Of a DNA stretch of 64,000 bases, positions 35,816 to 44,340 are shown piece by piece (the stretch's first letter is position 1; each line of letters begins with the position of its first letter). Origin of the DNA: S5-A14a sp050908895 (GTDB lineage Bacteria; Bacillota; Clostridia; Peptostreptococcales; Anaerovoracaceae). The position numbers were made by a program, and so were the translations under genes. The notes under the pieces are model-generated. The model was given only the letters and a program-made list of their open reading frames with translations, made no database searches and had not been told where the DNA came from. The stretch is taken from the NCBI GenBank assembly GCA_050908895.1, contig CP171222.1, positions 62,001 to 126,000 of the forward strand, written 5' to 3'.

Positions 35816-36634
35816 TTATGCAGCTAAGAGACTAAGTCTGTATTGCACAGGACTCATCCATCCTAGTTTTTCTTTTATTCTTTGCTCGTTGTAATACTTA
35901 ATGTATCGTTCAATTTCTGACTTTAATTCTTCATAACTATAGTAAACTACACCATGATAGATTTCCTGTTTAAGCAGACCAAAGAAGTTCTCCATAACAG
36001 AGTTGTCATGGCAGTTTCCTTTGCGTGACATACTTTGGAAAATTCTTTCTTCATTAAGACGACGCGAGTATGCCTTCATCTGATATGCCCAACCTTGATC
36101 TGAGTGGAATGTTCTTCGATATGGACAATCAGAGGTTATTGCAATTGCCTGTTCTAATGCATCCATAATATTTTTAGCTGATGGTTGCCTCGCTATTCCA
36201 AAGCTTATAATTTCACCATTACACATATCCATAAATGGATCTAGATACAGCTTGTGCATGGTCATATGACCTTTCATATCAATCTCATAATACTTAAACT
36301 CTGTAGTATCCGTAGTAATCTTCTGATGAGGAATATGCGTGTTAAATCGTCTCTTTATACGATTAGGAGCAACCGTTCCGACTTTTCCCTTGTATGAGCT
36401 GTATTTCCGATTTTTACGAGTGAATGATGTAACCTGTAAACCTAGTTTCTGCATTATACGTTGTACTTTCTTTTTGTTTACACTGTAGCCTTGATTTCTT
36501 AATTCTCCAACCATTCGACGATAACCATAATCCTTGTGAGTCACTCTGATTTCAAGAATCTTCTCCTCGATTTCTTTGTCAGGGTTTTCTCTATCAAATC
36601 TTTTCTGCCAGTACATATATGTTGCCTTAGGCAT
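35816..36634 (-). CDS. IS3-family transposase OrfB (DDE integrase)
   Basis: A 272-residue rve-type integrase as listed from its internal ATG; the true product is probably an OrfAB fusion by -1 frameshift. It has HTH_21 (DKEIEEKILEIRVTHKDYGYRRMV, then NKKKVQRIMQKLGL) and a DDE core: first Asp in TTDTTEF, second Asp in FHSDQGWAY, and Glu in NCHDNSVMENFFGLLKQE. The frame stays open upstream (NERTALVINSLRGEFKLKDLLSYAG) to an A-run at 36712-36708 inside orfA, where the shift would occur. Confidence 0.92.
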   Translation of the reverse strand: MPKATYMYWQKRFDRENPDKEIEEKILEIRVTHKDYGYRRMVGELRNQGYSVNKKKVQRIMQKLGLQVTSFTRKNRKYSSYKGKVGTVAPNRIKRRFNTHIPHQKITTDTTEFKYYEIDMKGHMTMHKLYLDPFMDMCNGEIISFGIARQPSAKNIMDALEQAIAITSDCPYRRTFHSDQGWAYQMKAYSRRLNEERIFQSMSRKGNCHDNSVMENFFGLLKQEIYHGVVYYSYEELKSEIERYIKYYNEQRIKEKLGWMSPVQYRLSLLAA

Positions 36635-36657
36635 GCCTGCATAAGAGAGAAGGTCTT

Positions 36658-37236
36658 TTAGTTTGAATTCTCCTCGGAGGCTGTTGATGACGAGCGCCGT
36701 TCTCTCATTTTTGCCTCGTCCTCTAAACGCAGCCTCCTCAGTTCTTTTAAAAAGGCATTCTCAATTCTTAGCTTAAGCAGTTCATCCTCTAATTCTTTTA
36801 CGTGTTCGGCACTGGTGTCGACAACGCTGTTTTCTTGAGTTATTGGTTTGTTATCTATCTTAGGTTTATCCAATGTTTTCTTTCTACCTTTCTTGCGAGG
36901 TCTCAAAGCATCAGGACCTGCAACACGAAAGCGATTAACCCAGTTAGTAATCATACTTGGATTTGTTATACTTTCTTGAATCGCCAAGTCTTGATATGAA
37001 ATCTCACTTGATAGATATGATTCTACAACAGAAATCTTCTTTTCGAAAGAGTATTTTGTTTGCTTACGAGAACGCTTTAATCCTTCATCACCGAACGCTT
37101 TGTATGCATTAATCCATTTGCGTAGCTGAGAGTCAGAACCTAATCCATATTTTTTAGAAAGATATGGCGTTCCTCCTTTACAATCCAAATATTCTAAAAC
37201 AACTTTCTTCTTGAATTCAAAATTATATTTTGCCAT
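36658..37236 (-). CDS. IS3-family transposase OrfA (helix-turn-helix)
   Basis: A 192-residue DNA-binding protein with two HTH_Tnp-type domains (about 5-50, FEFKKKVVLEYLDCKGG onward; and 55-110, YSFEKKISVVESYLS onward). A leucine-rich coiled coil (about 150-180, HVKELEDELLKLRIENAFLKEL) serves in multimerisation. The ATG at 37236 lies just inside the right end of the element. Its last codons overlap the orfB frame. Confidence 0.88.
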   Translation of the reverse strand: MAKYNFEFKKKVVLEYLDCKGGTPYLSKKYGLGSDSQLRKWINAYKAFGDEGLKRSRKQTKYSFEKKISVVESYLSSEISYQDLAIQESITNPSMITNWVNRFRVAGPDALRPRKKGRKKTLDKPKIDNKPITQENSVVDTSAEHVKELEDELLKLRIENAFLKELRRLRLEDEAKMRERRSSSTASEENSN

Positions 37237-37501
37237 AAAAATACCGACCTCCCAATCGTTAGATTTTGGTCTAACTTTTGGGGGTCGGTACATGATACCT
37301 TTAATAAGCCCCTTTTTTTCTACTCCATTAGTAAAAATCACACCTCTATAAATAAGCTCTTCATTCAAGCCAACCAATAAAGCTCCTATTAACAGTACCA
37401 AAAATGAATAAGAAAATTGAAATTTTTGTACAACTTCAGTTATTAATTATACACAATATTCAGTTGAATTGCGATACAAAAATGCAAATACACTACAATA
37501 A

Positions 37502-37921
37502 TTATTCAGTATATTCTGCGTCACAATATATACACCTGTAAACTTTTTTATCCTTATCAACAAGCTTAAATTTCTGGGTAATTTCCTGCTCTACAGAGGT
37601 TATGCAACGAGGATTCTTGCACTTAATCACATCTGTCAATGTCTCAGGAAGTGTAAGGTGAACCTTCTTAACAAGCTCTCCGTTCTTAACTTTATTCACT
37701 GTGATATTACTATTTAGGAATCCTAAAACTTCAATATCTAAAGGAATATCTTCATCAATCTTGATTATATCTTTTTTCCCGTACTTGGTGCTATTTACAT
37801 TCTTTATAACCGCAACAGTGCAGTCTAGTTTATCCAGCTTGAGCAGTTCATAAATCTTCATGCTCTTACCCGCTTCAATATGATCTAGTACAATTCCTGT
37901 ATTTACTCCATCTATATTCAT
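37502..37921 (-). CDS. pyrI: Aspartate carbamoyltransferase regulatory subunit
   Basis: A 139-residue PyrI. It binds CTP/ATP and confers allosteric control on PyrB. The N-terminal allosteric domain (INTGIVLDHIEAGKSMKIYELL-like start) and the C-terminal zinc domain with four cysteines (CKNPRCI then CIYCDAEY) are present. It has a good AGGAGA site. It is the last gene of the pyr operon, 30 bases after pyrB. Confidence 0.96.
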   Translation of the reverse strand: MNIDGVNTGIVLDHIEAGKSMKIYELLKLDKLDCTVAVIKNVNSTKYGKKDIIKIDEDIPLDIEVLGFLNSNITVNKVKNGELVKKVHLTLPETLTDVIKCKNPRCITSVEQEITQKFKLVDKDKKVYRCIYCDAEYTE

Positions 37922-37951
37922 TCTCTATTCTCCTAACATATATTTATCAGT

Positions 37952-38896
37952 TTAAAGTTTTTTCTCAAATCCTTCTCTTTCAATGCCTAAAAGGAAGAGA
38001 ATTAGAGCCATCCTTATGTGCTTTCCGCAAAGAGCCTGAAAGAAATAACATGCTCTTGGATCATCATCAACTTCTACAGAAATTTCATTTACCCTAGGAA
38101 GTGGATGCATTATTGTTAAATCTTTCTTGGCGTTTCTTAACTTATCCATGTCCAATATGTAACTGTCTTTAAGCCTGATATAGTCTGCCTCATTGAAAAA
38201 TCTTTCTTTTTGCACACGTGTCATGTACAAAATATCCAGCTTCGGCATCGCTTTCTCAAGGTCTTTTGTTTCTAACCAGCTAATCCCCGCTTTATCCAGC
38301 TTTTCTTTGATATAATCAGGAACTCTTAGCTCTTCCGGTGATATTAATATGAACTTAACATTCTCATATCTCATCATAGCTTCTATTAGGGAATGAACTG
38401 TTCTTCCAAACTTGAGGTCACCACATAGACCTATAGTCATATTGTCCAGCCTACCTTTTTTTCTGCTAATAGTAAGTATATCTGTAAGAGTCTGAGTTGG
38501 ATGGAAGTGCCCACCGTCCCCTGCATTTATGATTGGAACCGTAGTTCTTTGTGCACCGACAATTGGAGCCCCTTCCTTAGGATGTCTCATAGAAATAATG
38601 TCCACGTAGCAACCTACGGTTCTTATCGTGTCACTTACGCTCTCACCTTTTGCCGCTGAGCTGGAGTTGGCTGATGAAAATCCCAGAATGCTTCCGCCGA
38701 GTTCAAGCATGGCTGCCTCGAAGCTGAGTCTCGTTCTTGTACTAGGCTCAAAGAACAAAGTAGCCAGTTTTTTGTGCTTGCATATATCGTCATAGAAATT
38801 ATGGTTTTCTACAATATCATCTGCTACCTTCACTAGGTAGTCAATTTCTTCTACGCTTAAGTCTGTGATGTTGATTAAATTTTTGATTTCCTTCAT
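37952..38896 (-). CDS. pyrB: Aspartate carbamoyltransferase catalytic subunit
   Basis: A 314-residue PyrB that joins carbamoyl phosphate and aspartate to carbamoylaspartate. Carbamoyl-phosphate binding STRTRLSFEAAM, the lysine loop SSANSSSAAKGES, GDGGHFHPTQTLTDI, and the aspartate-side MTRVQKERF are intact. Length is normal. It lies 10 bases after the pyrFE fusion; pyrI follows, giving the E. coli-type regulated holoenzyme. Confidence 0.97.
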   Translation of the reverse strand: MKEIKNLINITDLSVEEIDYLVKVADDIVENHNFYDDICKHKKLATLFFEPSTRTRLSFEAAMLELGGSILGFSSANSSSAAKGESVSDTIRTVGCYVDIISMRHPKEGAPIVGAQRTTVPIINAGDGGHFHPTQTLTDILTISRKKGRLDNMTIGLCGDLKFGRTVHSLIEAMMRYENVKFILISPEELRVPDYIKEKLDKAGISWLETKDLEKAMPKLDILYMTRVQKERFFNEADYIRLKDSYILDMDKLRNAKKDLTIMHPLPRVNEISVEVDDDPRACYFFQALCGKHIRMALILFLLGIEREGFEKKL

Positions 38897-38906
38897 GCTC
38901 TGCCTC

Positions 38907-40286
38907 CTACTTAATCATCCAAGTTTCGTCTTCAGGATTATCTCTAAATCTTAGAATCCTATCTTTTGCTTCTTCCTCTATATATCCTTTTCTTACAGCT
39001 ACATCAACCAATGTATCAAGATTTGCTAGGCTCACCGCTTTAACACCTGCCTTGGCAAACCTTTCAGCTGCTTTTTTCATGCCGTAAGTGAATATGCTAA
39101 TTACTCCAATAACCTCAGCCCCTACTTCTCTGAGGGCATCTACCGAATCAACGGAAGAGCCACCAGTGGATATAAGGTCCTCAACGACCACTACTTTGTC
39201 GCCGGCTGATAGTCTGCCTTCAATTCTATTTGTGCGCCCGTGGTCTTTTGCTGAGCCTCTTACGTAGCCCATTGGCAGGTCCAAAATATTTCCAGCAATG
39301 GCTGCATGGGCGATTCCAGCGGTTGCTGTACCCATAAGAACCTGGCAATCCGGGAATTCTTTTTCTATTTTTTCAGCGATGGCGTCTTCTACCAAGTCAC
39401 GGACTCTTGGCGTCGTTAGTATAAGTCTGTTGTCGCAGTAAATTGGGCTTTTGATTCCCGATGCCCAAGTAAAAGGTTGGTCTGGTCTTAGAAAAACTGC
39501 CTGAATATCAAGGAGCCCTTCTGCCACCTTCCGTGAAACTTCAGCGTCCAAATCATTCTGATTTTGGTTATCTTTTTTTGCAACCCCGGTGAAATCAGTC
39601 ATGCATTTTTTATACATTTCTACCGGGTTTTCCGCTTTGGTTATAGGTCTTCCCACAACGATGAAATCGCAGCCGAGCTGTGCCGCTTTACTTGGGGTGG
39701 TGATTCTAACCTGATCGTCTTTGGTTGCATCTTCAAATCTTATGCCTGGAGTTACTGTGAAAAAGTCTTTTCCGCAGTGTCTATGGATTATTTCTGATTC
39801 TAAAGGAGAGCATACAACCCCATCTAGCCCAGCCTGTTTTGCATTTTCTCCATAGTGAAGCACCGTTTCTTTTAGTGATTTTTCTATGAGAAGATCTTTT
39901 TTCATAATTTCTTCGCTAGTGGATGTTAGCTGAGTTACTGCTATCAAAATAGTTTCATTTCCAGGTATACTAGAAAGTCCTCGTTTAGCAGCCCTCATCA
40001 TTTCCACAGTTCCTGCAGCATGAACGTTAGTCATGTCTACACCTAAGCTAGCGATACTCGCCATGGCTTTTTCCACAGTGTTTGGTATGTCATGAAGCTT
40101 CAGGTCTAGAAATATTTTGTGACCTCTCTTTTTTATTTCTCTTACAATTTCAGGACCTTCTTTATAGAAGAGCTCCATGCCGATTTTTACAAAAGGCTTT
40201 GCATCTTCTGTGTTAAATTTGTCTAAAAACTCAAAGGTCTTCTCTTTGTTTGGAAAGTCTAATGCGATAATTACGTCTTTTTTCAT
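38907..40286 (-). CDS. pyrFE: Fused orotidine-5'-phosphate decarboxylase / orotate phosphoribosyltransferase
   Basis: A single 459-residue frame combines the last two steps of UMP synthesis. Residues 1-235 are PyrF: DFPNKEKTFEFL at the start, catalytic FLDLKLHDIPNT (Asp61, Lys63, Asp66), and VVGRPITKAENP as phosphate site. After a short linker (about 236-250), residues 250-459 are PyrE: FTWASGIKSPIYCDNR, an IAHAAIAGNILDLPMGYVR segment and the PRPP loop VVVVEDLISTGGSS (about 365-378). The order is decarboxylase first, the reverse of animal UMP synthase. Both active sites look intact. AAGGAGGAG precedes the ATG. Confidence 0.95.
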   Translation of the reverse strand: MKKDVIIALDFPNKEKTFEFLDKFNTEDAKPFVKIGMELFYKEGPEIVREIKKRGHKIFLDLKLHDIPNTVEKAMASIASLGVDMTNVHAAGTVEMMRAAKRGLSSIPGNETILIAVTQLTSTSEEIMKKDLLIEKSLKETVLHYGENAKQAGLDGVVCSPLESEIIHRHCGKDFFTVTPGIRFEDATKDDQVRITTPSKAAQLGCDFIVVGRPITKAENPVEMYKKCMTDFTGVAKKDNQNQNDLDAEVSRKVAEGLLDIQAVFLRPDQPFTWASGIKSPIYCDNRLILTTPRVRDLVEDAIAEKIEKEFPDCQVLMGTATAGIAHAAIAGNILDLPMGYVRGSAKDHGRTNRIEGRLSAGDKVVVVEDLISTGGSSVDSVDALREVGAEVIGVISIFTYGMKKAAERFAKAGVKAVSLANLDTLVDVAVRKGYIEEEAKDRILRFRDNPEDETWMIK

Positions 40287-40360
40287 TTCTCCTCCTTATA
40301 TGCTCTATTTGCTCTATATACGATGCGCGCTCCGTTTCCTTTAATCAATCTTTTATACCG

Positions 40361-41272
40361 TTAGTGAGCTGCTCCAATTATATCTTTAAGTGATTCTATC
40401 TTTAGTTCTTCGCAAACTTTTGGCAGATTTTCGATTATGTCTTGGCAAGCCCATGGATTAGCTAAGTTTGCAGCGCCAACCTGAATTGCGCTAGCTCCTG
40501 CCATCATCATTTCAATTACATCCTCCGCTCTTGAAATGCCTCCCATTCCTATTATTGGGATTTTACAAGCCTGGCTAACTTGGTATACCATTCTCAGCGC
40601 TACAGGAAATATAGCAGGTCCTGAAAACCCCCCCATTTTGTTGGCTAAAATGGGTTTTCTCTCCCTTATATCTATTCTCATTCCCAGGAGAGTATTTACA
40701 AGACTTAATCCGTCCGCTCCAGCATCCTCACAAGCCTTAGCAATCTCCACAATGTCCGTTACGTTAGGTGAAAGCTTTATAAAAACAGCCTTTGTGGTTA
40801 CTTCCTTAACTGCCTTAGTAACTTTTGAAACACTATCAGTAGAAACCCCATAAGCCATCCCTCCGTTGTGTACATTAGGACAGCTGACATTGACTTCAAT
40901 AATCCCTACTTGATTTACCTCGTCAAATTTCTCGGCAAGTTCCACATATTCGTCTATTGAAAAGCCACTTATATTTGCAATTACAGGTTTCTTATAACTT
41001 TCGAAAAGCCTCGGGAGCTCCTCTGAAATCACTTTTTCCACTCCTGGATTTTGAAGGCCTACAGAATTTATCATCCCCATAGGCGTCTCGGCAATTCTAG
41101 GTAGGGGATTCCCTAACCTTGGATTTACTGTAGTCCCTTTAAAACTTATAGATCCCAGAATATTTAAATCGTAAAGCTCTTTAAATTCCTGTCCAAATCC
41201 GAAGGTCCCACTGGCTGGGATTACAGGATTATCAAGGGTTAGATTCCCTAACTTTACGCTTAAATCTACCAT
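40361..41272 (-). CDS. pyrD: Dihydroorotate dehydrogenase, class 1B catalytic subunit
   Basis: A 303-residue FMN enzyme that oxidises dihydroorotate to orotate, passing electrons to NAD+ through PyrK. PASGTFGFGQEF, NSVGLQNPGVE, the catalytic cysteine loop IEVNVSCPNVHNGG and GMGGISRAEDVIEMMMAGA are present. The NVSCPN cysteine marks class 1B. The start overlaps pyrK by 7 bases, fitting the heterotetramer. Confidence 0.96.
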   Translation of the reverse strand: MVDLSVKLGNLTLDNPVIPASGTFGFGQEFKELYDLNILGSISFKGTTVNPRLGNPLPRIAETPMGMINSVGLQNPGVEKVISEELPRLFESYKKPVIANISGFSIDEYVELAEKFDEVNQVGIIEVNVSCPNVHNGGMAYGVSTDSVSKVTKAVKEVTTKAVFIKLSPNVTDIVEIAKACEDAGADGLSLVNTLLGMRIDIRERKPILANKMGGFSGPAIFPVALRMVYQVSQACKIPIIGMGGISRAEDVIEMMMAGASAIQVGAANLANPWACQDIIENLPKVCEELKIESLKDIIGAAH

Positions 41273-42108
41273 TTGATTTCCTCCTTATAAAATACCGGGC
41301 CATCCTTGCAAACTCTCTTATAGCCTAACATAGTCTCACAGGTGCATCCCATACATGCTCCAAAGCCACAAGCCATTCTCGCCTCAAAACTGTATTGACC
41401 GTCAAAAGGGAGCTCCGTTAAAGCCTTGAGCATAGGCCTAGGTCCACAGGCAAAGATGTATGGGGTAAAAACATGCTCATTTTTAGCCCCATGCTCAAAG
41501 TCATGCTCAGCCTCCTGCTGGCTGAAACTGTAAATCTTATCAATAACATCTACCACCGTTCCCCTGGTCCCCATAGAACCATCCATAGTCGATATCATTG
41601 GATCAAGTTTAACGCCGTATTCTTCTCCTAATTTTCTAAATTCCTCTATTCCAAACACCTGATGTGCAGTTCCAAACCCAAGTATTACTGTAGGTTTTAC
41701 ACCTTTTTTCAAAAATTCTTCCGCAAGAGACATCATCGGTGGCACTCCCACTCCACCGCCTATTAGAAGTGGCTCCTTAGCTATTTTGTTGTCCACAAAA
41801 CACTTCTCTTCGTCAAATCCATGGCCTAATGGCAGTAGGATCTCGAGTTCTTCTCCTTCGACAAGGTGTGACATGTCATAAGTGCCTTCACCTACAACTT
41901 TGTAGAAAAGCATTAGTTGATTGCCGTCCCATCCTGCTATGGAAATCGGTCTTGCTAGGTATTTCCCTGGAATTGATATATTCACGAATTGACCTGGAGT
42001 TATTTTCAAATTACCTACACTTTCAACGTTAGAAGGTGAAAGAAGCATCTTGTATGTGCTCTCTGCCACTGGTTTATTTAAAGCTATTTTAAATTTGTTT
42101 TTTTGCAT
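41266..42108 (-). CDS. pyrK: Dihydroorotate dehydrogenase electron-transfer subunit PyrK
   Basis: A 280-residue ferredoxin-reductase-like protein. The FAD domain has GQFVNISIPGKYLARPISIA, the NAD domain LLIGGGVGVPPMMSLAEEFL, and the C-terminal 2Fe-2S site CGFGACMGCTC. It carries electrons from PyrD FMN to NAD+. An extra charged insert (about 190-215, SFSQQEAEHDFEHGAKNEH) lies before the FACGPRPML motif. Confidence 0.95.
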   Translation of the reverse strand: MQKNKFKIALNKPVAESTYKMLLSPSNVESVGNLKITPGQFVNISIPGKYLARPISIAGWDGNQLMLFYKVVGEGTYDMSHLVEGEELEILLPLGHGFDEEKCFVDNKIAKEPLLIGGGVGVPPMMSLAEEFLKKGVKPTVILGFGTAHQVFGIEEFRKLGEEYGVKLDPMISTMDGSMGTRGTVVDVIDKIYSFSQQEAEHDFEHGAKNEHVFTPYIFACGPRPMLKALTELPFDGQYSFEARMACGFGACMGCTCETMLGYKRVCKDGPVFYKEEIKW

Positions 42109-42169
42109 TTTCTATTCCTTTAATTATCTTTTAAACGTCCTGATTATAGCTGAGTGAAAAACCCCATGT

Positions 42170-43492
42170 TTATAGCTCTGCGAACTTTATTTTTCCATCA
42201 ACCATGGTGAGCACCGGTTTTCCCTTGAGATTCCACCCTTCAAAAGGCGTAGCCTTACCCATGGAGAAAAACTCTTTTGTATTTACCGACCATTCTTTGT
42301 CTAAATCAAGGACAGTTAGATCTGCTAATATTTCATCGGAGCCAAAACCTAGCGGGCCTTCAACATCAAATCTCTTTCGTGGATTTATGCTCATCAGTTC
42401 TATCATTTTTTCCAAGGTGATTATTCCTTTATCGACTAGGTGAGTATTCATAACACCAAAGGCAGTTTCCAGCCCTACTATGCCGAAAGCGCTGTGCTCC
42501 AAACCTTTGGATTTTTCCTCGGCAGTGTGAGGAGCATGGTCTGTGGCTATCATATCTATTGTGCCATCCTTTATGCCTTCTATAAGAGCTTCTTTATCCT
42601 CAAAGCTTCTAAGGGGTGGATTCATTTTAAATTTTCCATCTTCTCTGATATCTTCATCCGTCAGAACCAGGTAGTGGGGACCTGTTTCGCAGGTGACATC
42701 AATCCCTGAGGCCTTTGCCTTCCTGATTATACTCACCGTCTCTTTTGTTGATATATGACACACGTGATATTTACATCCCGTTTTAGCTGCAAGTTCAAGG
42801 TCTCTAGCTACTTGAACCCATTCGCTTTCTGAGGAAATCCCCTTATGCCCGTGGGCCATAGCGTAAGTACCATCGTGAATGTACCCGCCTTTAACCAGAG
42901 TCTCATCTTCGCAGTGAGCAACTATCGGCTTACCTAAATCTTTTGCTACTTTCATAGCCTCTTCCATCAGGTCACCGGCCTGTACACCTCTTCCATCATC
43001 ACTAAATCCGATAACGTAGGGGGCCGTATCAATCATGTTAGCTAGCTTAGACCTGCCATCGCCTTTTTCTGTAATCGTTCCATAAGGAATCACTCTGACC
43101 ACTGCATCTTTCTCAATTATATCTAATTGCGCCTTAAGCCCTGGCAAATCGTTAGGTGCCGGCTTTACGTTAGGCATTGGGCAAATAGTTGTATATCCTC
43201 CGTGAGCAGCTGCCATCGTACCCGTCTTTATAGTTTCTTTATAAAAAAATCCCGGTTCTCTCAAATGTACATGTACATCGACGAAACCGGGAATAATATA
43301 TTTATTATTTAAATTGATAACTGAGTCAATAAGGCACGAATTCTGCGATAGTGACAGAGATGGTGATTGCGTAAAAAAAGGTGAAACAGCGGAAACACTT
43401 TTCTTATCTGAATCGACAAGCAGGTCCATTCTTTCGAATTTGTATTTGCTGTTTTGGGTAAATACCTGTGCGCCTTTAAGCAGAGTTTTCAT
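42170..43492 (-). CDS. pyrC: Dihydroorotase
   Basis: A 440-residue class I dihydroorotase of the amidohydrolase superfamily that cyclises carbamoylaspartate. Metal ligands are in DVHVHLREPGF, HCEDE and HVCHIS, and the catalytic Asp is in ATDHAPH. An unusual Ser-rich insert (about 35-55, SVSAVSPFFTQSPSLSLSQ) sits in the N-terminal beta-sandwich. It is the first gene of the pyr operon, with its own promoter upstream. Confidence 0.95.
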   Translation of the reverse strand: MKTLLKGAQVFTQNSKYKFERMDLLVDSDKKSVSAVSPFFTQSPSLSLSQNSCLIDSVINLNNKYIIPGFVDVHVHLREPGFFYKETIKTGTMAAAHGGYTTICPMPNVKPAPNDLPGLKAQLDIIEKDAVVRVIPYGTITEKGDGRSKLANMIDTAPYVIGFSDDGRGVQAGDLMEEAMKVAKDLGKPIVAHCEDETLVKGGYIHDGTYAMAHGHKGISSESEWVQVARDLELAAKTGCKYHVCHISTKETVSIIRKAKASGIDVTCETGPHYLVLTDEDIREDGKFKMNPPLRSFEDKEALIEGIKDGTIDMIATDHAPHTAEEKSKGLEHSAFGIVGLETAFGVMNTHLVDKGIITLEKMIELMSINPRKRFDVEGPLGFGSDEILADLTVLDLDKEWSVNTKEFFSMGKATPFEGWNLKGKPVLTMVDGKIKFAEL

Positions 43493-43545
43493 CGTAATCT
43501 CCTTAATAATAATCTCTAAGTAATATTTTATTTCAAATCTTCAAT

Positions 43546-43574
43546 ATTCTACAACAAAACATTTTAATTATCAA
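43546..43574 (-). promoter_or_regulatory. pyr operon promoter
   Basis: TTGATA (43574-43569), a 17-base spacer and TAGAAT (43551-43546) on the minus strand, with AAGGAG before the pyrC ATG at 43492. The leader is only about 45 nt, too short for a PyrR attenuator. Confidence 0.7.
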
Positions 43575-43619
43575 GAGGTTTTCGATTTTTCTTTTATGGT
43601 AATTTTTCCCATATGCTTA
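43572..43619. repeat. 48-bp direct repeat, left copy
   Basis: Matches 49885-49932 at 41 of 48 positions with no gaps, starting CAAGAGGTT and ending ATGCTTA. It lies directly upstream of the pyr promoter, at the left border of the bacteriocin island. Confidence 0.75.
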
Positions 43620-43743
43620 ACTGTGATGATAACAAAGAGATTACTTTGTTTATTCTACCCCTCACTTTTTATAGCAAAATCTGATTGAATATAATATTAG
43701 GTTTTGTTTGCATTTCTGCATGTTTAATATATAAACTATAAAT

Positions 43744-44340
43744 CTATTTCAAGAATACAAGCCAACTATCTATTTTATCTTTTGGTTTTTCCCAACTTAC
43801 AATAACACGTACTCCTTTCATCTCCGTACCGGAAATGCCTAAATTCCCGCCTTTTCCTAATAAATATACTGTATATTGCGAATCAGTATTTGCTTCATAA
43901 GAGCCCTTGATAAATTTTTCATCTGTACTAACTTTCCAAGCATCTAATCTAGGAATACTAATTTTTATATCTGTTTTTTGAGCAGCTATATCCAATGATA
44001 TTTCTCCTTCTTTAATTTCCCTTATGCTTACTTCTTTATTTTCTTTTAAATCTATTTCCCCTGACTTTGCTATGATTCCATCTTTAGATACTACAAAAAC
44101 AATAGCTTTGCCTTGTTTTTCTTTGATTAGATCTTTTGGAAAATAAAATTTTTCTCCATTTGTTCTATTCAAAATACATTTATTTCCCATCGCAATACCC
44201 ACTGTATCTATTTTTCCTTTTGTTTCATTTTTTACTGTAAATGCAACATCAATATCATCACTATTTCTGTTCATGTAAAAGAATAAACCACAAATGCACA
44301 GTACTATAACCGATACTAATAAAGCAATCTTCCTTTTCAT
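43744..44340 (-). CDS. Membrane-anchored protein of unknown function in the bacteriocin cluster
   Basis: A 198-residue protein with one N-terminal helix (IALLVSVIVLCICGLFFYM) and an extracytoplasmic remainder that looks beta-rich (VAFTVKNETKGKIDTVGIAMG, later GSYEANTDSQYTVYLLGKGG). I do not recognise a family. Its ATG overlaps the stop of the ABC ATPase gene (ATGA), so it belongs to the bacteriocin operon. It may be an immunity or accessory factor, or a surface sensor; no sequence motif decides. Confidence 0.7.
   Translation of the reverse strand: MKRKIALLVSVIVLCICGLFFYMNRNSDDIDVAFTVKNETKGKIDTVGIAMGNKCILNRTNGEKFYFPKDLIKEKQGKAIVFVVSKDGIIAKSGEIDLKENKEVSIREIKEGEISLDIAAQKTDIKISIPRLDAWKVSTDEKFIKGSYEANTDSQYTVYLLGKGGNLGISGTEMKGVRVIVSWEKPKDKIDSWLVFLK

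Larger units (their letters stand above)
35752..37292 (-). mobile_element. IS3-family (IS150-group) insertion sequence, apparently complete
   Basis: A 1541-bp element with related ends: left TGATGTGACCCCCAAAAG and right (complement) TGTACCGACCCCCAAAAG, both continuing TTAGAC. It is flanked by a 3-bp TGA duplication (35749-35751 and 37293-37295). It carries orfA and orfB on the minus strand, orfB in the -1 frame relative to orfA. A 14-bp stem-loop lies near its left end. It has inserted into a CPBP gene remnant. Confidence 0.93.
35447..37446 (-). pseudogene. CPBP-family membrane protease remnant, split by an IS3 element
   Basis: The two parts lie on either side of the insertion sequence. The upstream part (37446-37293) has the EExxxR motif in GLNEELIYRGVIF. 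The downstream part (35751-35447) has FSLLHGASIFGG (motif 2) and the last helices, ending KYYKEID. Removing the element and one TGA duplicate joins them in frame (KGI-IISAITFSLLHG). The N-terminal helices are already absent: an in-frame stop lies at 37449-37447 and no ATG follows it, so the gene was damaged before or apart from the insertion. CPBP proteins include type-II CAAX proteases and bacteriocin self-immunity proteins. Confidence 0.8.

Noticed and set aside
43493..43743. PyrR attenuator or other riboswitch before pyrC
   Set aside because: No anti-antiterminator, terminator or PyrR-box pattern is visible in the short leader.
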